Assembly (NCBI GenBank): GCA_002104945.1
Contig: MCFH01000045.1
Span: 124,001 to 188,000, forward strand
Direction of reading: 5' to 3'
DNA length: 64,000 bases
Origin: Piromyces finnis
Taxonomy: Eukaryota; Neocallimastigomycota; Neocallimastigomycetes; Neocallimastigales; Neocallimastigaceae
In this document: one piece after another, positions 56,659-64,000 of the stretch
Position numbering within the stretch: the stretch's first letter is position 1
How the letters are laid out: each line of letters begins with the position of its first letter
Position numbers and translations under genes: made by a program
The notes under the pieces: generated by a model
Told to the model about the DNA's origin: nothing
The model's input: only the letters and a program-made list of their open reading frames with translations
Database searches by the model: none

Positions 56659-58972
56659 TTAAAGTTCATCTTTTTTTTCTTCCTTTTTTTCTTCCTTTTT
56701 TTCTTCCTTCTTTTCTTCCTTCTTTTCTTCTTCCTTGCTTTCTTCATTATCTTCTTCACCATTGCTTTCTTCTTCTTCTTCTTCCTTCTTTTCAAAGGTA
56801 ATATCATTACTACATTAAATTTATTATTATTTTAAAAATGTATTTATTTAATAAGTCTTAAAAAAAAATTTAAAATATTTTAATATAAAATAAATAATAT
56901 TAAATAAGTCTTACAGAGAATATTGAGAAATGAAATCAATGTAATCACTCTTGTAGTAATCATTGGTTGGGTAAAGGACTGGTTCATTCTTTCTGTTGGC
57001 ACGGAATAAAACCATAGTTGGGAAACCTATTAAAGTATTATTAAAAAAAAATTATATTAAAAAAAATTATGGTAATATTATATTATAAAAAAAAAGGGAA
57101 TATTGAAAAATTACTTACCATCAATCTTGTTGAATGGTGACTTTCCTGGAATATCGTTTAAGGTGGCATCAATATAAGCAATAGTAATCTTATCCTTTGG
57201 TTCAGCTTCAGCAGCAATTTCTCTTAAAATTGGAAGAGACTAATGATTTCATTTTAAATAAAATAAAATGAATACATTAAAGAAACAAGTAAAAAAAAAA
57301 AAAATTATATATTATGTTAAATAAAAATCATTTAAAGTATTACTTAAAAACAACTTTATACTTACTTCACGACATGGTTTACAGTATTCGGCGTAGAATA
57401 AGACAAAGACATCCTTAGTGATATCAAGAGCAACTTCTTCGAAGGTGTAAGCATTCATTCTAATAAGGTAATCATTTGGCTTACGTGGTTCAAGGTTTTC
57501 ACTGTGGTAGAATGATTTAATCTTTCCATCGAAGTAATCATTAATAAACTTTTGAATGAATTCCTTATCGAAACCGTCAGTGCTATCGTAGGAGTACTTT
57601 AACTTTGACTTTGGATCTTGAATAAGAATAGCTGGCCATTTCTTTTCGATACCAAAGTTTTCAACACTTTCACCATACTTTTCAGTATCGACATAGATAA
57701 AGTTCATCTTTAAACGGTATTTACGAGCAATTTCTTCAATATTCTTACCAATGGTATCAATATCTTCTTGTTTTTCGGTAAAGAAGTAGAATAATGGAAT
57801 TTCAAGGTCTAAATAGTTGTTGTAATTAGCTGAAGAAAGGTTATCCATTAATGGTAATTTAGCTGTGTTAATGAAAGTAGTTAAAATATCATCGGTAATT
57901 GGTTCAACTAAAACATCATTCTTTTCAGTATTGAATTTTTTAACGAAAATGGTATTATTTAATTCAACATTATTCTTTTTGGCAAGTTTTTCATCAGTAC
58001 TAAATACGAATTTGTATTCATCACGTAACTTTTGAGAAACTCTGTATAAGGATTGGTATTCATCAGAATCCTTACTCTTAATGAAGGCCAATATAACTTT
58101 GTCATTTTCCTTTTTAATAGTTTCAAGAGTTTCTTCATCAACTTCGGTAAGTGATGGTGAAGTGAAACTATATTTTTATTATAATATAAAGATATACATT
58201 TATTAAAATATTAAATATACCAACAGAAATAATAATATATTTGATATATACATATATCACATAATTTTAATATAATAATATCATTTATATATTTTGATTA
58301 ATCCCATCCATTATTTGATACTAAAATCAGTAAATATATTAAGTCATTTTATTTTACCTGTTAATAAAAGTTTTGAAGTTTTCAGCAGTATCTTCCTTGT
58401 ATCTGAATTCTAAGATATCACCTTCTCTGTGTAATTCAAACTTTGGATATTTATTTACACCATTATTAATACAAATTTCTTGTTCCAATGTACAATCAAC
58501 TTGAGCAAAAATAATTTTACTGTCTTTTAATTCTTCAGCTGCTTTTTCAAATTCAGATTGAACCTCTATTAAATTTTTGGATTAAAAAAATATATTTATT
58601 AAAAAAAAATAATTAATTTGAATATTCTATATTCTATTTTAAATTTTGATTATTTTTATTTTTATTTTTATAATTTTTATTTATTTATTTTACCTCCACA
58701 TTTGCTATACCAAGGAGCACAGTACTAATATTATAAATAAATAATTTATTTTTATATTCATTAATTTTTGAAATATTTAAATCAATACATATTGATGATA
58801 ATAATAAAATATTATAAACTTTTATTTAAAAATAGTATCATACTTTAACGAAGACATTTGGATTACTATCAATAAATGGAAAGAAGTCATCTTCGTTTAA
58901 ATTTTTAATAGTAACAGCACGAGCAGCTGATAAGGTTGTTATAAATAATGATAAAAGACTTAAAGCTTTCAT
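56659..58972 (-). CDS. ER protein disulfide isomerase with atypical active sites (WYSKC, CKPC) and KDEL tail, 7 exons
   Basis: Thioredoxin-fold ER protein of 517 aa. Exons are 58972-58844, 58724-58694, 58565-58358, 58167-57366, 57239-57119, 57026-56915 and 56809-56659, in constant phase. A signal peptide (MKALSLLSLFITTLSAARA) precedes an a domain, two b-type domains and an a' domain, followed by a Glu/Lys-rich tail ending KDEL for ER retrieval. In classic PDI both active sites read WCGHC. Here the a domain has CAPWYSKC: the nucleophilic Cys is Tyr 49 and only Cys 52 remains, with an extra Cys 45 four residues earlier. The a' domain reads EYCKPC (Cys 385 and 388). The cis-Pro loops after each site are kept (KYPKFEL, GFPTMVL). 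Oxidase activity of the a domain is probably lost or altered; chaperone or reductase roles are possible. The 31-base exon 2 encodes exactly the odd active site. Confidence 0.92.
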
Positions 58973-59929
58973 TTTTACAACTATTTAATTTTTATTATTT
59001 AATTAAAATATTTTTCAATTTCGTTTTTTAAAAAGTTTATCTTTTTATATACAATAAAAAGAGTTATTTAGTATATGTATATTTGGAATAATACATCTAT
59101 TTTATTAAAAATAATATATATAAATTAAAGATAATTTTTCTTATAAAAATATTTACTTTTTTTTTTTTAAATACTTTGGCTTTTGAATACCTGATTTTTC
59201 AAGCCTTTAATAAATAAGTATAAAAAAAGAAATCTATACAAATATATATGATTAGTATTATTTTATCTAATAATTCATAGATATTATATAAATAAGGTAA
59301 TTGACATATTTTAATATATAAATGATAATAATATATTCATTTATTCATTCATTATATAAAATAATGATAATTGAAGGTTTTTTGGGGGAGTTTTCTTGAA
59401 ACTTTATATTTTTAAATTTATTACTTACTTTATTATATTTATAACTTTAATATATATACAAAAAAAAGAAAAAAGAAACTATTTTTTTTTTTTTTTTTTA
59501 ATTTCCCTTTTTTTCTTTTTTTTTTTTTTTTAAATATAATAATAATATTAAAAAGAAGAAAAAAAAAATAAAAATAAAAATAAAAATTAAAAGATTTATA
59601 TAAATTAAAAATTATAATATTATAATTAATTAAATTTTTAATAATAATTAATAATGGAAATATCAACTTTTTTTTTTTTTTTAAAAAATAGACCTATAAA
59701 TATTTAATAATTCGTTGTAATTAGGTAGGATAGGTAGGTATTAAATGTATTAATAAAAATTAGTATAAAATACATACTATGTAAGCATTACAAATACATA
59801 CATACAATACAATTTCTAATATTTATTTATTACATAGATATTTTATACTCTTTATTACTGAAATAGTAATTTGTTTTGAACCATTACTAATCAATGACTT
59901 TTCTTAGTATTATTCTTATGAATCAAATG

Positions 59930-60490
59930 TAATCCTTGATTTTTGCTTTGTTTCTGATATTTTTCCACTTGTCACATTATATATTAAATTGTTTTAAGTA
60001 TTATGATTCATACATTTACGTAATGTATACACTAATTTTATTTAATATTGTAAATAGAATTTAACCATATTTATGGTAATGGTAAAAAATATAAATATTA
60101 AAAAAGTGATATACATCACAATAAATTAGCCAATGAAATCGTTCCACCGGTTTTTTGTTTGAAATTTTAATACGACCTCACCATCACAATTAAATAATGG
60201 ATTGGGATGACCTTCCTTTAATAAATAATAAAATTTAAAAGTTACTTGATTTTTATAAGGATTTATTATTGAGTGTTTAAAATTTTTTGTTGTACTAAAG
60301 CTTATTGAAGTTTCTAAGTATTATTTTTTAATTTTATATAAAATATAAAAAATACTATTCTAAAGGTTTTTCTTTATATTTGATCAAACATTTTTATAGG
60401 TAAATCTTCTTTCATAATTAAAACACGTGAACAAATGAATATATGGTGATAACGTATATAATTATATGTAAAGAATACATTAAATATTAG
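59930..60490 (-). pseudogene. Possible decayed coding remnant, unknown family (weak)
   Basis: On the minus strand three separate stretches look coding by codon and residue mix: one with SRVLIMKEDLPIKMF (about 60400-60490), one with KEGHPNPLFNCDGEVVLKF (about 60133-60330) and one with VTSGKISETKQKSRITF (about 59930-59990). I could not join them with acceptable splice sites, and stops lie between them. No family recognised. It may be a broken gene or chance. Confidence 0.2.
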
Positions 60491-61175
60491 AAGATGAAGA
60501 TTTTGTGTAACATATTATTTTCTTATATACAATATTCCAATTTAATAATAAATGAAAAATTTTGGGAAAGTGATGTATTATACACCATATTAATTTTGAT
60601 AATAATATCATTTGAAAATTTCTTATGCTATTGCATTTTACTTATAAAAAACTTTATTAATTGTATATAGGAAATCATTTTATAATTGTTTTTACATTTG
60701 AATAAAAAATCTATTAAGACTATTATAAATATATGTACTCTTTATAACTAAAAATTTGAAGTTTTATATTTTCAATGATTAAAAAAAACTTTTTATTATA
60801 TATCTGTTTTTATTATATAACTCTGAAACTTTAAAAAAGAAAAGTTATTATGAAAAGTATTAATAAAGTTTATCCATTTTCATTCCATAACTAATAACGA
60901 ATCTGTTTTTCATAATAATATACAAAAAATATTTTACTTATTAAATTATGTAAATGAATTAAAAAAAAAATTACAATTTCATTATAATATCTATAATGCA
61001 TTTTAAAATTTTAATTAGAATACTTAACTACAATATAATTTAATTAATTACTGTTTTTAACTCTTTAATTTTTTTTTAATCTTTCATGTTAAAAGGTTTT
61101 ATGTAAATTTCATCCTTTTATCATAAACCTTAACAATGAAATATTTAAATAAATATATTAAGACGTTTTTTTTAT

Positions 61176-61249
61176 TTATTTATTCAACATTATTTCTAAT
61201 GTTGAATAAATAATAAAATGAAATATATATATATTTCATTTTATTATTT
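61176..61249. repeat. Two adjoining perfect palindromes
   Basis: The first has 16-base arms, 61176-61191 and 61198-61213, around a 6-base loop. The second is a loopless 42-base palindrome, 61208-61249. They overlap by a few bases, so only one hairpin can be fully formed at a time. They lie about 250 bp upstream of the Cys-rich gene. Confidence 0.75.
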
Positions 61250-61499
61250 TATTATTATTAATGATATAAAATAATTAGATATAATGTATATTAATAATTC
61301 ACATTATTTACATTATTTTACAAAATAAATAAATGGGACAAAAAAAAAAAAGCTATTTTAAAAAAATTCAAAAGTATTTTCCTCAAATCTAAAAAACTTT
61401 ATGTAATAAACAAGTATATAAAATTTCTTATAAAAGAAAAATTTAAATAGAGAGTAACTTGTATTACAAAATATATATATATATGAAATATAAAAAAAA

Positions 61500-62249
61500 A
61501 TGCTATTTTTTAAAAAATTGATTATGTTCCCTTTTATATACCAAGGATTTACCCAAGTTATAATGAATGATAGTGAAAGTTGTGAAAATGAACTAAATAA
61601 TTATAACGATTGTTTAAATTTAATTCATAATATTACAAGTTCAACAAATGAATTTAATAATGAAATAATAAATAATATATGTAATACTTTTTATAGAGAG
61701 CAATGTAAATATGTTATAGATGATGTTTTACTTACTAAAACAGATTGTATTAAAGATACTTTTCCTAATGATAATGATATTGATGCAGGACTATTAATTT
61801 TAAATTCAAGAATAATTTATCTAACCTATTGTGCTCTTGATCATCTAGGTAATACTTGTCCTCTTGCTCAATATTTTAAACAACATTTTAATGAATTTGA
61901 AAGTGATAATACCTCTTCAACTACTAATGTATTAATTGCTCTGGAAACTGATTGTAAAGACAAAAGTTGTAATCAAAGAATACATCATTATGAGAAATTA
62001 GTAAATAATCTCAGAGATATCGAAAACACCACCAAAGATACTTATAACAATACCTCGTCTATATTACCTAAAAATGTTAGAGCCTTTTATGAACAATATA
62101 TTAATAATTATAAATCTAATCTTTGTGGTTCTATCGAAGAATATATTGATGATGAAGATTATGCAAAAAAGAAATATAAAATATCCTATTATATATTACT
62201 ATTAACAGTACTATCTTTTATATATACATATAAATATGTTATATATTAA
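61500..62249 (+). CDS. Cys-rich, N-glycosylated secreted or membrane protein of unknown family
   Basis: Single-exon gene of 249 aa; not recognised. The first 22 residues (basic FKK then hydrophobic) could be a signal peptide, though it is weak and the Met at residue 9 or 22 could be used instead. The middle holds ten Cys, an even number that would suit five disulfides, arranged as spaced pairs (for example SCENELNNYNDC and CALDHLGNTC), and about five N-glycosylation sequons (NIT, NTS, NTT). A hydrophobic stretch at about 228-248 ends the protein (YYILLLTVLSFIYTY), suggesting a membrane anchor or GPI signal. Together this suggests a cell-surface protein. The nearest gene on either side is unrelated. 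Base composition matches the neighbourhood. Confidence 0.75.
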   Translation: MLFFKKLIMFPFIYQGFTQVIMNDSESCENELNNYNDCLNLIHNITSSTNEFNNEIINNICNTFYREQCKYVIDDVLLTKTDCIKDTFPNDNDIDAGLLILNSRIIYLTYCALDHLGNTCPLAQYFKQHFNEFESDNTSSTTNVLIALETDCKDKSCNQRIHHYEKLVNNLRDIENTTKDTYNNTSSILPKNVRAFYEQYINNYKSNLCGSIEEYIDDEDYAKKKYKISYYILLLTVLSFIYTYKYVIY

Positions 62250-63165
62250 TAATAAATCTTTTTTTTTTTTAATTTAATTTTTAATAGAAAAATTGCAACT
62301 TTATTTCATATAGAAAATCTTTATTTTTTTTTTTTTATTTTTGTATATTTTGTGTAGCAGATAGTTTAGATATTGTTTTTTTTTAAAGTTTAATTATGAT
62401 TGGAAAAAATGTATAGGTTAAAATTCTGGCAGAAGTCGAATTTCTTCTGGCTAAAATCGCCAAAAATCTAGGATTTATATTAAATCATCATATAATTTAA
62501 CAATTTAAATAAATAAAACATTAAATTGTAGTTTTAAAATAAGATATAAAAAGTAGTTTTAAACATAAGAATATTTAATAAAAATATTAAATGTTTTTTT
62601 TTTCATTTATTAATATTCTATAAATATTTTTTCCTTTTTTTATTTAAATATAAAAAGTAATAAATTAAGAAAAGTTTCGGATTTAATAGTTATATTTCAT
62701 TTCATTTAGGATATGAGAAAGACATATAAAAGTATGTTTTTGTTTTTTTTTTTAATATAATATAATTTTAAAAATTGTTCTTAATAGACATTTGTTTATA
62801 AATGTTAAGTAATATAATTGAAATGTTTATCAAATAATTAAAAAAAAAAGTTTCTTAAATTTGCCAAAAGGTTGATATAGAATTTTTTTTTTATATAAAA
62901 AATAGAATCAATATAGATTATGATAATGGGAAAACTTTTTTTTTTTATTTAATAACCATATAATAAATAAGAAATAGTCAAATAATAGTTTATTATAAAG
63001 AATTAAACTTAATTAAATGTTATTAATGAAAAAATTATTTTCAGAATTTTTACAAAAAAAAAAAAAAAGAAAAAAAAAAAAATAGTTGATTATATAATTG
63101 AATAATAAAATACCGATATATTAATTATTTAAAATACAAATAATTTATATAAAAGGATCATAAAA
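62250..63165. other. Tail-to-tail intergenic between Cys-rich and acetyltransferase genes
   Basis: AT-rich. A GC-richer patch at 62420-62480 holds two TTCTGGC words and a short CAGAAG/CTTCTG hairpin. No gene seen. Confidence 0.6.
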
Positions 63166-63777
63166 TTATTCTACTAAACCTAATTCTAATAATTTTTTAG
63201 AACTTAGTTCAGAAAATGGAATAACAGGATCAGGTATTGATTTATGTTCATTAAGAATTTTTTCCATCCATACCATATGATACCAACAATTGAATTTATA
63301 ACCACATTTATTAAATAAACCTACTAATCTATAACCTAAATGTTCATGAAAATCTTTACTATTATTTGTAAGATATTCATCTTCTTTTTCAGGATATCCA
63401 ATACAAGCATATAAATTCGTTATATTTTGAACTTTTGAAATGTTTTCTATAACTTCATAAAGTCGTCTTCCTAAACCTTTTTTAATAGCATTATTTTTAA
63501 GATAAATCGTGGTTACTGCAGACCAATTATACGCCTCTCTTCCAATAAATGGACTAGTATAGGCATAGCCAATAACCTCATCATTTTCTTCTGCAACAAT
63601 ATAAGGATATTTTTGAAAACCATTGTTCATTTTTTCTTCCATACGTAAACGAAATTCATTCACCGTTGGTACTTTTATTTCAAAAGTAATAGCTGTCTTT
63701 TCAACATAATATTTATAAATTTTTTGAATTGATTCAGCATCTTTTACCGTTGCTTTTCTTATCTTAATACTTGACAT
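63166..63777 (-). CDS. GNAT acetyltransferase, phosphinothricin acetyltransferase-like; probable bacterial origin
   Basis: Predicted acetyl-CoA-dependent N-acetyltransferase of 203 aa on a single exon, cytosolic. It resembles the bacterial phosphinothricin/methionine-sulfoximine acetyltransferase group end to end: RKATVKDAESI and YYVEKTAITFE at the N terminus, YPYIVAEENDEVIGYAY, the acetyl-CoA loop KKGLG (about 99-103), NLYACIGYPEKEDEYL, FHEHLGYRLVG and WYHMVWMEK. The substrate cannot be told from sequence; relatives act on amino-acid-like amines. The first base of the usual acetyl-CoA loop consensus (Arg/Gln) is Ile 98. The lack of introns, in a window where nearly all other conserved genes have many, and the strong likeness to gut-type Firmicutes proteins suggest transfer from bacteria. 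Codon use is already AT-rich like the host. Start chosen at the only upstream ATG in frame, 63777. Confidence 0.9.
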   Translation of the reverse strand: MSSIKIRKATVKDAESIQKIYKYYVEKTAITFEIKVPTVNEFRLRMEEKMNNGFQKYPYIVAEENDEVIGYAYTSPFIGREAYNWSAVTTIYLKNNAIKKGLGRRLYEVIENISKVQNITNLYACIGYPEKEDEYLTNNSKDFHEHLGYRLVGLFNKCGYKFNCWYHMVWMEKILNEHKSIPDPVIPFSELSSKKLLELGLVE

Positions 63778-63863
63778 TTACCTTGGATATTTTGAATATT
63801 AATTTTTAATTTTAAATAATACGTTTAATATAAAACTTTTTTTTTTTTTAATATTTTAATATA

Positions 63864-63868
<5 letters not shown>

Positions 63869-63900
<32 letters not shown>
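63869..63900. repeat. Poly-A tract upstream of the acetyltransferase
   Basis: A run of about 30 A lies about 95 bp upstream of the acetyltransferase start, reading as poly-T in its promoter. The rest of 63778-64000 shows nothing else. Confidence 0.8.
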
Positions 63901-63902
<2 letters not shown>

Positions 63903-64000
63903 AAAGGAAAAATAGAGCAATTTATACAATGAAATAAATTAAACTTTAAAATATTAATTTAACCATAAGAAATATAGGTTTAAATTAATACAGAAATCTT

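Larger units (their letters stand above)
58973..61499. other. 2.5-kb divergent intergenic between PDI and the Cys-rich gene
   Basis: AT-rich with no supported gene. A patch at about 59930-60490 is richer in G and C and holds short coding-like stretches on the minus strand separated by stops. Two adjacent palindromes lie at 61176-61213 and 61208-61249. Long T runs lie near 59480-59530. Confidence 0.55.

Noticed and set aside
62420-62480. Short hairpin with repeated TTCTGGC, possible small RNA or transposon end
   Set aside because: Only about 60 bp, no target duplication or partner copy in the window, and no known RNA pattern.

Overview
The window is nuclear DNA of a very AT-rich fungus. Genes are split by many short GT..AG introns. 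Proteins are rich in Asn, Lys and Ile, and gene-free stretches are almost pure A/T with long homopolymers and AAT or AAAT microsatellites. A transcription factor with a fungal-type regulatory domain marks it as fungal. The composition plus a bacterial-looking intronless acetyltransferase suggest an anaerobic gut fungus (Neocallimastigomycota); this is inference, not proven.

Layout. 1-1986 (-): 662 open codons of a Ty1/copia retrotransposon (Gag, protease, start of integrase) running off the left edge. 3397-9467 (+): RecQ helicase, 20 exons, 1,236 aa. 10325-17970 (+): Nup214/Nup159-type nucleoporin, 13 exons, 2,104 aa, carrying five RanBP2-type zinc fingers. 18673-23712 (-): GRAM-GRAM-TBC-EF-hand Rab GAP, 9 exons, 1,380 aa. 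25528-30067 (-): APC/C subunit 5, about 19 exons. 31546-31939 (-): a weak candidate small gene. 32301-34262 (-): intronless cytosolic Hsp70. 36768-45612 (-): Mon2, about 17 exons. 50171-53673 (+): transcription factor with a bZIP-like segment and a fungal middle-homology region, 8 exons, 845 aa. 54452-55718 (+): ERI1-like 3'-5' exonuclease, 3 exons. 56659-58972 (-): protein disulfide isomerase with atypical active sites and a KDEL tail, 7 exons. 61500-62249 (+): Cys-rich secreted or membrane protein. 63166-63777 (-): GNAT acetyltransferase.

Most genes are unrelated housekeeping genes (DNA repair, nuclear pore, Rab control, cell cycle, chaperone, Golgi traffic, RNA processing, ER folding). There is no operon-like logic. 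For RecQ, the nucleoporin, the Rab GAP, the transcription factor, ERI1 and PDI I joined the exons by hand and the reading phase is consistent across all junctions (one donor, RecQ exon 1, is uncertain). APC5 and Mon2 were joined less completely.

The main novelties are the nucleoporin that combines a Nup214-like plan with a Nup153/Nup358-like zinc-finger array on almost identical 414-bp repeats, the transcription factor in which a bZIP-like basic coiled coil replaces the usual zinc cluster, the PDI with WYSKC and CKPC sites, a perfect 7 x 47-bp minisatellite, and the probable bacterial acetyltransferase. I saw no rRNA, tRNA or CRISPR array.
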